Below are positions 38,684-49,855 of a DNA stretch of 64,000 nucleotides, one piece after another. The stretch covers positions 496,001-560,000 of the forward strand of contig NZ_QGGR01000001.1 of the NCBI RefSeq assembly GCF_003148685.1, read 5' to 3'. Made by a program: the position numbers and the translations under genes. How positions within the stretch are numbered: the first letter of the stretch is position 1; each line of letters opens with the position of its first letter. Below the pieces are notes generated by a model. It was not told the origin of the DNA, did no database searches, and saw only the letters and a program-made list of their open reading frames with translations. This DNA comes from Actinoplanes xinjiangensis. GTDB lineage: Bacteria > Actinomycetota > Actinomycetes > Mycobacteriales > Micromonosporaceae.

Positions 38684-38837
38684 GTTGATCACGCACCTGC
38701 GCCCGGCGCTCAACGCTGCGGCCCGTGGGGGTCAGCACTGCCGGGCGGGCCGGCTCAGTACTGCCGTCGGGCTCAGCGCATCCGGGCGGGGGCTGAGGGC
38801 TAGCGGGGTGGATGGACGCGCGGCCCTTGGGGGGAGG

Positions 38838-39506
38838 TCAGATGGGGGCGGCTTCTACCTGGGTCAGCACCTCGGTCAGGGTGGTTCCGGCTGCGGACGG
38901 GAGCCGTAGGGTCGCCTGGTCGAAACGGGCGTTGTGGGCGTACAGATTGGGGATTGCGACACACCGCAACCCGGCAGCCACCGCGGCCGAAACGCCGTGC
39001 GAGGTGTCCTCGAAGGCCACCGCCGCCTCTGGCGGCAGGCCGAGACGTTGCAGAGCCAGCCGGTAGACCGCCGGGTCCGGTTTGTGCGCCGGCACCTCGT
39101 CGCCGCAGGCCAGGACCTCGAAGCGGGCCAGATCGCCGGTCCGCGCCAGATTGCCCGCCACCCAGTCGCGCCGTGAGCTGCTCGCCACCGCGAGCCGCAA
39201 TCCGAGGCCTTCGGCCTCCCTCAGCCAGGCGTCCAGCCCGGCGGTCAGGCCCAGCGTGCGATGTCTTTCATCGCGGTACGCCGTACGCCGGGCGTGGCTG
39301 GCCGCACGGTCGAAGCCGGGTCCCACCGCGCCCGCGAGCAGCTCATACTTCTCGTCGGTGGTGTCGCCGCCGTGGTCGGCGAAGAACGTCGACTCGTCGA
39401 GTTCCAGGCCGTGCCGGCGCCACTCGGCACGCCAGCTGTCGAGCAGGGTGGTCTCGGTGTCCATCAGCAGACCGTCGAAGTCGAAGATCAACGCCTTGAT
39501 CGTCAT
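38838..39506 (-). CDS. HAD-superfamily hydrolase (beta-phosphoglucomutase-like)
   Basis: A 222-residue HAD subfamily IA phosphatase. Motif I FDFDGLLMDTE has the nucleophile D9 and D11; motif II is VASSSRRD, motif III the Lys in HKPDPAVY, motif IV FEDTSHGV. The four-helix cap (about 18-90) places it with phosphoglycolate phosphatase and beta-phosphoglucomutase-like enzymes. The substrate is unknown. Start at the ATG immediately before MTIKALIFDFDG; ten codons upstream is another in-frame start without support. Confidence 0.88.
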   Translation of the reverse strand: MTIKALIFDFDGLLMDTETTLLDSWRAEWRRHGLELDESTFFADHGGDTTDEKYELLAGAVGPGFDRAASHARRTAYRDERHRTLGLTAGLDAWLREAEGLGLRLAVASSSRRDWVAGNLARTGDLARFEVLACGDEVPAHKPDPAVYRLALQRLGLPPEAAVAFEDTSHGVSAAVAAGLRCVAIPNLYAHNARFDQATLRLPSAAGTTLTEVLTQVEAAPI

Positions 39507-39603
39507 CCGGGGATTATGAACGGCACCCGAGCGCACCCGATTTGCGACCTCGAACCGGCCGTCGGCGGCTCAACCGGGGCCCTGGCGTGCCGACCCTAGT
39601 GCC

Positions 39604-41127
39604 ATGAGCGTGGGCAGCGAGATGCACACAGCCGGTCCCGGGTTGGAAGGGGCCGGCGAGGGAATGACGCCGGACCGGCAGGGGCTGATTCTGGCCGAGC
39701 TGGTGGCGTTCATGACGAAGGACACCCCCTCGGTCCAGCACGTGCTGGATCTGACGGCACCGCACCTGGCCGAGGTCGCCGGACTGACCGCGGCGACCGT
39801 CTTCGAGCTTGACTCGGAGACCGGCATGATGACCGTCAGCGCCCGCGTCGGTGAGCCCGGCCGGCGCGACCACCTGGTCGCCGGCAAGGTGTTCCGCGCC
39901 CCGGCCGGCGGCAAGCCCGTCGTCAACGGCGACCAGATGTCGGTCCGCCTGCGCATCGGCGGGCAGACCGTCGGCGTGCTCCTGCTGACCGGCACCGCCC
40001 TTGCCGAGCTCCAGCTGGACACCATCTCGACCATGGCCCTGCACTTCGCGACCACCCTCCAGGGGCTGGCCGCCGAGAAGCAGCGGCAGTTCGTCGCGCA
40101 CAGCAGCGCCACCATCCGGGAGCTGTTCGAACAGGGCATGTCCGCCGGGAACGTGGAGACCGCCGCCGAGTTGCTGGCCCGGTCGTGTGCCACCGCGTTC
40201 CGCACCGAACACGCCGCGATGCACCTCATCGACGGTGAGGGACGGATCCGGTACGTGCACGGGGTCGGCTTCTCCGACGAGATCCACCGCGCCCTCACCG
40301 ACAACCTGCTCGGCAAGCCGGCCGCCGAATCGCCGGTCTGGCGCAACAGCGCCGAGAAGGGTGAGCCGATGCTGGTCGCCGACGCCAGCACGGCGAAGGT
40401 ACGGACCGGTGGGCTCACCCAGACCATCGGGCTCCAGTCGTTCATCGCGATGCCGCTGCTCTCCGCGCAGGGGCCGGTCGGGATGGTGATGTGCGGCGAC
40501 TCCAGCCGCACCCGCGACTGGACCGCCCAGGACCGGATCCTGGCCCAGCAGCTCGCCGTCGAAGGCACCCTGATCATGGACAGCGCCCGGATGCGGCAGG
40601 CCGCCGAGGTGCACATGAACGAACTCACCAGGCAGGCGTTCCACGACTCGCTCACCGGCCTGCCCAACCGCAAGATGCTCCTCGACCGGGCCACCACCGC
40701 CGTCGAGATCGCCGCCGCCACCGGCACCCGGATGGCCCTGCTGTTGCTCGACCTCAACGGGTTCAAGCAGGTCAACGACACCGTCGGGCACCACGCCGGT
40801 GACGTACTGCTGCAGCTGGTGGCCAAGCGGCTGCAAGGCCTCGTCCGACGGCCCGACCTGGTCGCGCGTCTCGGCGGCGACGAGTTCTCCGTTCTGCTCA
40901 CCGGTGACCCGGACGAGCGGGCGGCGATCACCGTCGGTGACCGCATCTGTGAACGGCTCCGCGAGCCGTTCGACATCGAAGGCGAGCCGGTACGGATCGG
41001 CGCCAGCATCGGGGTCGCCCTCTTCCCCGACCACGGCACCGACTTCGCCGTCCTGATGCGTGAGGCGGACGCCTACATGTACCAGGCGAAACGTGGCGGC
41101 GGCGGAGTTCGTCTGGCCGGTAGCTGA
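39604..41127 (+). CDS. Diguanylate cyclase with GAF-like sensor domains
   Basis: A 507-residue soluble signalling protein. Two GAF-like regions (about 40-150 and 170-335; the second includes AAMHLIDGEGRIRYVHGVGF) precede a GGDEF domain (about 345-505). The signature GGDEF is intact at 424-428, and the inhibitory I-site RRPD is present at 415-418, five residues before it, so the enzyme should make cyclic di-GMP and be product-inhibited. There is no EAL domain and no membrane segment. The ligand of the GAF domains is unknown. A terminator overlaps its stop codon. Confidence 0.93.
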   Translation: MSVGSEMHTAGPGLEGAGEGMTPDRQGLILAELVAFMTKDTPSVQHVLDLTAPHLAEVAGLTAATVFELDSETGMMTVSARVGEPGRRDHLVAGKVFRAPAGGKPVVNGDQMSVRLRIGGQTVGVLLLTGTALAELQLDTISTMALHFATTLQGLAAEKQRQFVAHSSATIRELFEQGMSAGNVETAAELLARSCATAFRTEHAAMHLIDGEGRIRYVHGVGFSDEIHRALTDNLLGKPAAESPVWRNSAEKGEPMLVADASTAKVRTGGLTQTIGLQSFIAMPLLSAQGPVGMVMCGDSSRTRDWTAQDRILAQQLAVEGTLIMDSARMRQAAEVHMNELTRQAFHDSLTGLPNRKMLLDRATTAVEIAAATGTRMALLLLDLNGFKQVNDTVGHHAGDVLLQLVAKRLQGLVRRPDLVARLGGDEFSVLLTGDPDERAAITVGDRICERLREPFDIEGEPVRIGASIGVALFPDHGTDFAVLMREADAYMYQAKRGGGGVRLAGS

Positions 41128-41158
41128 GGGTGGGCCCGATCCGGCGGGTCCACCCTCA
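41125..41158 (+). terminator. Hairpin terminator overlapping the cyclase stop codon
   Basis: TGAGGGTGGGCCC pairs with GGGTCCACCCTCA (13 bp, one G-T) around eight bases; the TGA stop is the first part of the stem. Confidence 0.75.
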
Positions 41159-41300
41159 TCCGGCGCCGCCCGCCGGGAACCTGCCTGACGTCCCGTCTCG
41201 GGGCGTCGGCTGCCGTCGTGTTCCGGGTCTGGCCGTACCGCCTTTCGCGGGGACGCGCCGCCAACCCGTCAGAAGCGACGAAAGCCCCATCGTGGACTGG

Positions 41301-41331
41301 TAGTTTTCGTGCTGAAACGTCACGAAAACTA
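41301..41331. promoter_or_regulatory. AT-rich inverted repeat just upstream of a secreted-protein gene
   Basis: TAGTTTTCGTG and CACGAAAACTA form an 11-bp perfect inverted repeat with a nine-base spacer, ending 17 bases before the GTG start at 41349 and directly before its GGGGGAGG ribosome-binding site. A dimeric repressor operator or a 5' mRNA hairpin are both possible. Confidence 0.55.
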
Positions 41332-41348
41332 TCCCAGGGGGAGGCACG

Positions 41349-42137
41349 GTGGGCAGTACCCGCTTGCTCACGATCGGCACCGCGCTGGTCGCCACGCTGG
41401 CCGGCTCGGTTCCGGCCGCGGCGGCGCCACCACCGCCGCCGCCGAAGACGGCACTCCAGACCGGCATGCAGTTCGCGGCAGGCCCGGACGAGACGACACC
41501 GGGCGGCCAGGTCGTCCTCAGCGGCTGGGCCGGCATCGAGGGCCGCGACACCGGAAACGCCGGCCGGGTGGAATTCCGGTTCCGCAAGACCCCGGCCGAC
41601 AAGGCGGTGGTCATCGGCTCGACCGAGGCCGGCAGTTCGGGCAAATTCCGCTACACGACGAAGGCGACCGTCAGCGGCGAGTACACCGCCCACTACAAGC
41701 ACCGGAAACTCGACATCACCGCGGACGGCACCGATTCCCTGAACGTCTACGTCGACCGGCCGGTGGACCGGTTCCTCTACTCGTGGACCGCCGAGAATCT
41801 GTCCTGCCTGCCGACATGCAGCACCGCGGGGCCGGAACAGTTCGTCGGCACCGGGCCGATCAAGGTCAAGCTGACCCGGGAGTGCCTGCGTCCCCAGTCG
41901 GGCGGCCGGATCGGTTTCACCAACGATGCCGCGAACACCTACAAGGCGGGCGCTGCCGGTTGGCGTGACTTCCCCAACGGCGAGGGCCCGACCGAGTTCG
42001 AACTGAAACCGGGCATCACCCGTGGCCACTTCTACCTGGAGTGGACCAGCGGGGCGCCGGCCAGCGACATGGAACTCACCGCCTGCAATCTGGCCTTCAG
42101 CGCCACCCAGCAGCACATCGAGCGCAAGTACGTCTGA
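41349..42137 (+). CDS. Secreted protein of unknown function
   Basis: A 262-residue exported protein: signal peptide of about 26 residues (ending PAAAA), a proline run, then a beta-rich domain with two Ig-like or CBM-like halves and cysteines in LSCLPTCS, ECLRP and TACNL that could form two disulfides. The GTG start has GGGGGAGG upstream. No recognised family. The inverted repeat before it suggests dedicated regulation. Confidence 0.75.
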   Translation: MGSTRLLTIGTALVATLAGSVPAAAAPPPPPPKTALQTGMQFAAGPDETTPGGQVVLSGWAGIEGRDTGNAGRVEFRFRKTPADKAVVIGSTEAGSSGKFRYTTKATVSGEYTAHYKHRKLDITADGTDSLNVYVDRPVDRFLYSWTAENLSCLPTCSTAGPEQFVGTGPIKVKLTRECLRPQSGGRIGFTNDAANTYKAGAAGWRDFPNGEGPTEFELKPGITRGHFYLEWTSGAPASDMELTACNLAFSATQQHIERKYV

Positions 42138-42148
42138 GCACAGCTGGT

Positions 42149-42176
42149 GGCCGCCCGGCGCGATCGCCGGGCGGCC
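42149..42176 (+). terminator. Hairpin terminator after the secreted-protein gene
   Basis: GGCCGCCCGGCG pairs with CGCCGGGCGGCC (12 bp perfect) around CGAT, 11 bases after the stop. Confidence 0.78.
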
Positions 42177-42310
42177 GCCGTTTCGAGGCGGCCGCCGTTT
42201 CCAGGCGGCCACCGTTTCCAGGCGGCCACCGTTTCCAGGCGGCCACCGCTCCCGGACGGCCGCCGCTTCGGGGAGGGCCACCGGCCTCCGGACGGCCGCC
42301 GCGGGTCTGC
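42177..42310. repeat. 17-bp GC-rich minisatellite between convergent genes
   Basis: Units of about 17 bp with core GGCGGCCACCGTTTCCA repeat about five times cleanly (42188-42250) and degenerate further to 42310 (cores GGACGGCCGCCGC). Not coding in any consistent frame. Confidence 0.82.
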
Positions 42311-42332
42311 TTTTCGGGCAGGTGGTGGGGGG

Positions 42333-43475
42333 TCAGACGAAGGCTCCGTGGCCGGTGATGGCCCGGCCCACGATCAGCGAGTTGATCTCGCGGGTGCCCT
42401 CGTAGGAGTACAGGGCCTCGGCGTCGGCCACGAAACGGCCGATGTCGTAGTCGAGGACGATGCCGTTGCCGGCCAGCAGTTCCCGCGCCCAGCCGACCAC
42501 CTCGCGCATCCGGGTCGTGCAGTACGCCTTGGCGAGCGCCGAGTGCTCGTCCTTGTAAACCCCGGCGTCCTGCAACTGGGCCAGACGCACACACATCCCC
42601 AGAGACGCGGTCGCGTTGCCGGCCATCCGCACCAGCAGGTCCTGGACCAGCTGGAACTTGGCGATCGGGCGGCCGAACTGCTGACGCTCCCCGGCGTAGC
42701 GCAGCGCGATCTCGTAGGCGGCGATCATCAACCCGACCGCCTGCCAGGCCACCCCCGCCCGGGTCGCCCGCAGCACCCGCGCGGTGTCCTTGAAGGAGTG
42801 ACCGAGTTGCAGCCGGTGGGATTCCGGCACCCGCACCTCGACCATCTCGATGTCGGCGTTCTGCACGATCCGCAGCGCGATCTTGTTCTCGATCTTGACG
42901 GCGGTGAACCCGGGTGTGTCCTTCTCCACCACGAAACCCTTGACCTGGCCGTCGGCCTCGTCGCGGGCCCACACGACGATCAGATCGGCGAAGGTGGCGT
43001 TACCGATCCAGCGTTTACTGCCGTTGAGCACCCAGGTGTCGCCCTCGCGCCGCGCGGTGGTGCGCAGGCCGGCCGCCACATCCGAGCCGCCGGTCGGCTC
43101 GGTCAGCGCGAAGGCCCCGATCCGGTCGAACGACGCCATCGCAGGCAGCCAGCGTTCCTTCTGTTCGGGTGAGCCGCACTCCTGGATGCTGCCCATCGCG
43201 AGGCCGGCGTGCACCCCGTAGAAGGTGGCCATCGAGGCGTCGGCGCGGCCCATCTCCAGGGCCAGCCAGCCGTCCAGAAGCGACGACCGCTCCTCCCCGG
43301 CCAGCCCGAGCCCGGCGAACCGCTTGATCAGGTGGGACGGGAACTCGGCCCGCGCCCAGTATTCATTGGCGATCGGCACGACCTCGGCCGAGAGGAACTC
43401 GCGTACCCGGTGGACGGTCGCGGCCTCCTCATCCGATAGGAGGTCCTGAAAGGCGTAAAGATCTCCGACGAGCAT
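42333..43475 (-). CDS. Acyl-CoA dehydrogenase (glutaryl-CoA dehydrogenase-like)
   Basis: A 380-residue FAD enzyme of the acyl-CoA dehydrogenase superfamily. The FAD/substrate signature AFALTEPTGGSDVA is near 120, the C-terminal signature QQFGRPIAKFQLVQ near 260, and the catalytic base is E359 in YEGTREI, the arrangement of glutaryl-CoA dehydrogenases and relatives. No electron-transfer flavoprotein or CoA-ligase gene is adjacent, so the substrate is uncertain. The ATG at 43475 is chosen over one ten codons upstream, which lies close to the divergent glycyl-tRNA synthetase start. Confidence 0.88.
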   Translation of the reverse strand: MLVGDLYAFQDLLSDEEAATVHRVREFLSAEVVPIANEYWARAEFPSHLIKRFAGLGLAGEERSSLLDGWLALEMGRADASMATFYGVHAGLAMGSIQECGSPEQKERWLPAMASFDRIGAFALTEPTGGSDVAAGLRTTARREGDTWVLNGSKRWIGNATFADLIVVWARDEADGQVKGFVVEKDTPGFTAVKIENKIALRIVQNADIEMVEVRVPESHRLQLGHSFKDTARVLRATRAGVAWQAVGLMIAAYEIALRYAGERQQFGRPIAKFQLVQDLLVRMAGNATASLGMCVRLAQLQDAGVYKDEHSALAKAYCTTRMREVVGWARELLAGNGIVLDYDIGRFVADAEALYSYEGTREINSLIVGRAITGHGAFV

Positions 43476-43520
43476 ATTTGCGTACCTACCCCCGTGTGGG
43501 CACACCTAGACTTCGGACCC

Positions 43521-46469
<2,949 letters not shown>

Positions 46470-46502
46470 GGTTCTGTCGTACCCCGCTCCTAGGGTGTGC
46501 CC

Positions 46503-49310
46503 ATGCCACTCAGCTGGGACGGGCTCGCCGGGCCGCTGCGCCGCGCCGACAGCGCCGCGCTGACGACGCTCCTGCTCGACGCGACCGAGCAGGAGCGGCT
46601 GGAGTTCGCCGGTGAGGTGGAGCGGCGGGTCCGCAGTGGTGCCGGCGGGTGGGCCGCCGGGTCGTACAGTCCGGCCGGTCTGTTCGCGCTCCTCGTGATC
46701 GCCTGCGTCTCCACCGCGGCGCGGGCGGCCACCCTGCTCAACCGCAGGGACATGCGGGGCTGGAACGGTATCTCGACCGCCCATTTCCTTCGGATCGCCC
46801 GGATCCGGCAGCTGCCCTGGATCGGTGACCTCGGGGTCCGGCTGGCCCGGGGCCTGTCGCCCCGCGACGTCTGGGGAGGCGACTGGCGGTTCGTCGAGGC
46901 CCTTCTGATCGAGGGCGGCGCCGGGCCGCCGGTCACCGAGGGTGTGGTCCGCGGCTGGGTGCAGGCCGTCCAGGAGCACTCGTGGAGCGTTCCGCTCGCC
47001 GACGCCCTCCGCGGCAGCCCCTGGCTGGACCTGCTGCTGCCGTCGGTGTTCGAGATCGACGGTCTCGGCAGTGAGCTGCCCTCGGCCGACTTCGGTGATC
47101 AGGAGACGTCCTTCCCGGCGGCGATCGCACGCCTGGTGGCCGAGGGTCGCCTGGAGCGCCGGGCCGTCGTCGACGCGACCGTCGACCGGCTGGCCCGCGG
47201 TGACCGGCCGGGCGCCCTGCGGCCGTTCGCGCTGCTGCACGAGGCGCTCGCGCCCACCCCCACCGAGCTGTCCCGGCACGCGTCGGCCTATGCCCGGCTG
47301 GCCGGCGACGCGCCGTCGCCCGTCGCCCGGATCGCCCTCGCCGCGCTGCGCACCCTCGGCGAGGGCGACCTTCTGGATGTGCCGACGGCGCTCGAGGCGG
47401 GGGCCGGAGCGCTCGCCCGCAAGGAGAAGGGCCTGGTGATGGCCGCGCTGACCTGGCTCGACGAGACGGCCCGCCGCTCGCCGGAGCAGGCCGGCGAGAT
47501 CCTGACGACGATCGCGACGGCCTTCGATCACCAGTCGCTGGACATCCAGGAGCACGCGATCACCGTGGTCGGCCACCATCTGGCCCACGCGCCCGCCGAG
47601 GTGGCGGCACGGGTGGCCGCCGAACGGGGTGCCTCGCCCGGCCCGGCACCCGGCGACCCCATGACGCCGACCCCCGCCGGCCGGGCGATCCCGGTGCGAC
47701 GGCCAGAGTCGCCGCGGCAACCAGCCTCACCGATATCGGCGGAGGGGCCGCACAGACCAATCCCACCGGGGCCAGCAGAGCCACCCGGGCAATCGGCACC
47801 GTTGGGGCCGACGCTGTCGCCACGTCAATCGACACCGTCCGGGCAGACGCTGTCGCCACGGCAATCGCCACCGTCCGGGCAGACGCTGTCGCCACGGCGA
47901 CCAGCGTCGCCGGGGCAGTCGGCGACGGCAATGATGCCACCGGCGATCGGTGGCGCCGCGGAGCTGGCGGAGGAGGTGACCGCGCTCATCCAGGACCCGG
48001 CCGCTGTGCGTTGGGAACGGATCCTGGCCGCCCTGGTCGCGCTGCCGGACGAGGGCTTCGCGGAGTCGCTGGCACCCGTGCTCGACCGGCATCCGGGTGT
48101 CTTCGGCGACCGGTGGGGGCGGTTCCCGTTCCTCGGAGAGGTGATCGCGGCCCGGCTCGGCCGCGAGCGTGGCCACGTCATGCGGGAGCGGCTCCGGGCC
48201 GCGGTCTGGCGGAGTCTCACCGACGTCAGCGGCGGAATGGACCGGTCCCTGGTCAGCACGCCCTCCGGAATCCTCAGCCTGCGCGTCGCTGAGGCGGCCG
48301 TGCACGTCACGCAGGCGCCGGTTCCGGTGCTGCTGGCGACCCCGACCAGCGTCACCGGGAGCATCGATGCCGGTGAGCTCGTCGACCGGCTCGCCCGGTA
48401 TGAGGAGGTGGGCGTGGATCCCTGGCCGCTCGACCTCCAGCAGGCGATGATCCGGGTGAGCCGCGACGTCGACGCAGGCGTGCTGGCCCGGGCCGAGGCA
48501 CTGACCCTTCCGGCGGGCAAACCGGTGGCCGGCTGGCTCCGGTCCGGAGGGCTGCCCGACCCGGTCGGTACCCGATTCGAACAGCAGAGCCGCGACTCCA
48601 CCGGAGAGGTCGTCGCCCGCCGGGTCGTCGCCGCCCTGGAGTCCGGGCGTGCCGGCGGTGACCGGATCATCCTCGAGGACGCGCTGGTCAACCTCACTCC
48701 GCGGTCCCGCCCGGAGTATCACGTGATCACCAACTTCCAGCCGGACGTCCTGGCGATGGTGCTGCCGCATCACCGTGAGGCCGTGGCGGCGTGGGCGCTC
48801 ACCGATCTGGTGGCGCTGGCCGATCAGGACAGTCGCGACGCGCGTCTGCTCCCCCTGCTCGCCGACGCGGGCGGGCCGATCGGCCCGGCCACCGTCCTCG
48901 CGCTGACGTATGGTCTGGCCGCCCGCCACGAGGCGGACCGGGTGGCCGCCGTGGACGCGTTCCTGGGTTTCGCCGCCGGTACCGAATCGTTCGCCGCCGC
49001 GCTCGGCACCGAACTGGGCGACCTGGCCGCCGACGGCACGATCAAACTGGCCCGGGTGGTGCCCGCCCTACGTGACGCCCACCAGGCGGGTGCCTCCGCC
49101 ACGGTCTGGGAGGTACTCCGGGCGGCGCTGCCCCCGCTCCTGCCGGCAGTTCCCCGGGGCCTGCCCGACCTGCTGGAACTCGCGACCCGCGTCGCCTCCG
49201 CCATCCACGCCCGGGACGCCGTGCCCGGTCTGCCGGAAGTGGCCGCCCGCGGTGGCGGCACACGCCTGGTCCGCGAGGCGAAACGCCTCCAGGCCGTCCT
49301 CGCCCATTGA
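46503..49310 (+). CDS. DUF6493-family protein with Pro/Ser repeat linker
   Basis: A 935-residue soluble protein resembling actinobacterial DUF6493 proteins: alpha-helical, HEAT-like N-terminal part (about 1-390) containing LRPFALLHEALAPTPTE and QSLDIQEHAITVVGHHLAHAP, and a C-terminal helical half (about 480-935). They are joined by a disordered Pro/Ser/Gln linker (about 375-480) with three 12-residue repeats. In other actinomycetes such proteins occur beside SWIM zinc-finger, MoxR-ATPase and VWA genes; none is in this window. Function unknown. The start may be this ATG or the GTG six bases upstream. Confidence 0.78.
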   Translation: MPLSWDGLAGPLRRADSAALTTLLLDATEQERLEFAGEVERRVRSGAGGWAAGSYSPAGLFALLVIACVSTAARAATLLNRRDMRGWNGISTAHFLRIARIRQLPWIGDLGVRLARGLSPRDVWGGDWRFVEALLIEGGAGPPVTEGVVRGWVQAVQEHSWSVPLADALRGSPWLDLLLPSVFEIDGLGSELPSADFGDQETSFPAAIARLVAEGRLERRAVVDATVDRLARGDRPGALRPFALLHEALAPTPTELSRHASAYARLAGDAPSPVARIALAALRTLGEGDLLDVPTALEAGAGALARKEKGLVMAALTWLDETARRSPEQAGEILTTIATAFDHQSLDIQEHAITVVGHHLAHAPAEVAARVAAERGASPGPAPGDPMTPTPAGRAIPVRRPESPRQPASPISAEGPHRPIPPGPAEPPGQSAPLGPTLSPRQSTPSGQTLSPRQSPPSGQTLSPRRPASPGQSATAMMPPAIGGAAELAEEVTALIQDPAAVRWERILAALVALPDEGFAESLAPVLDRHPGVFGDRWGRFPFLGEVIAARLGRERGHVMRERLRAAVWRSLTDVSGGMDRSLVSTPSGILSLRVAEAAVHVTQAPVPVLLATPTSVTGSIDAGELVDRLARYEEVGVDPWPLDLQQAMIRVSRDVDAGVLARAEALTLPAGKPVAGWLRSGGLPDPVGTRFEQQSRDSTGEVVARRVVAALESGRAGGDRIILEDALVNLTPRSRPEYHVITNFQPDVLAMVLPHHREAVAAWALTDLVALADQDSRDARLLPLLADAGGPIGPATVLALTYGLAARHEADRVAAVDAFLGFAAGTESFAAALGTELGDLAADGTIKLARVVPALRDAHQAGASATVWEVLRAALPPLLPAVPRGLPDLLELATRVASAIHARDAVPGLPEVAARGGGTRLVREAKRLQAVLAH
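47811..47918 (+). repeat. 36-bp in-frame repeats in the DUF6493 linker
   Basis: Units at 47811, 47847 and 47883 encode TLSPRQSTPSGQ-like dodecamers; period is exactly 36 bp, so the frame is kept. Confidence 0.88.
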
Positions 49311-49855
49311 AGGACGAAAGGCTCCCTCACTCGCACTGAAGTGCAGAAGAGCCCCACCGCCGCCGAAGGCAGCAAGGGCCCACCTCTGGCCGAAGGCAGA
49401 AGAGGCCCCACCTCCGGCCGAAGGCAGAAGAGGCCCCATCCCCGGCCGAAGGCAGAAGAGGCGTCACCCTCGACCGGGGGCAGAGGAGGCCCCATCCCGG
49501 TCGGAGGCAGAAGAGACCCCGCCGAAGGCGGAAGAAGCCTCCCGCTGAAGGACGGAGAAGGCCGTCTTCACCCGTGAGGCACGGGAGAGAGCTGCCACGG
49601 ATGCGAACGGTCAGCCGAATCCGTCCGGGTGAGCGGTGCACCACCGCGGAGAGAAACCGAACCGGGTGGGTAGAGCCGAAGGACAGGCGCCGGGCGATAC
49701 GGAAGGGGCGGCCGGCCACCCGGGGCGAGGAAAGATCATTGACCCCTCGTTCGCGGAAACGCCATGGAAGCGTCGCCTGCGGGTCGGTTCGGTCACGTCG
49801 ACTCTGTGCGGACGTCCGGTGATGGCCGCCGGATCCGAGCATTCTGGAGGAAGAC
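49311..49855. other. 545-bp intergenic region with a 27-28-bp minisatellite
   Basis: From 49362 to about 49540 there are six or seven copies of a unit with core GCCGAAGGCAGAAGAGGCCC; starts at 49362, 49389, 49417 and 49445 show periods of 27, 28 and 28, so no frame is preserved and the array is not coding. The remainder to 49855 holds the promoter and GGAGG ribosome-binding site of the phosphodiesterase gene; no other gene is supported. Confidence 0.8.

Noticed and set aside
43476..43520. Glycine-specific T-box leader before the glycyl-tRNA synthetase
   Set aside because: Only 45 bp lie between the divergent start codons and no T-box sequence is visible.
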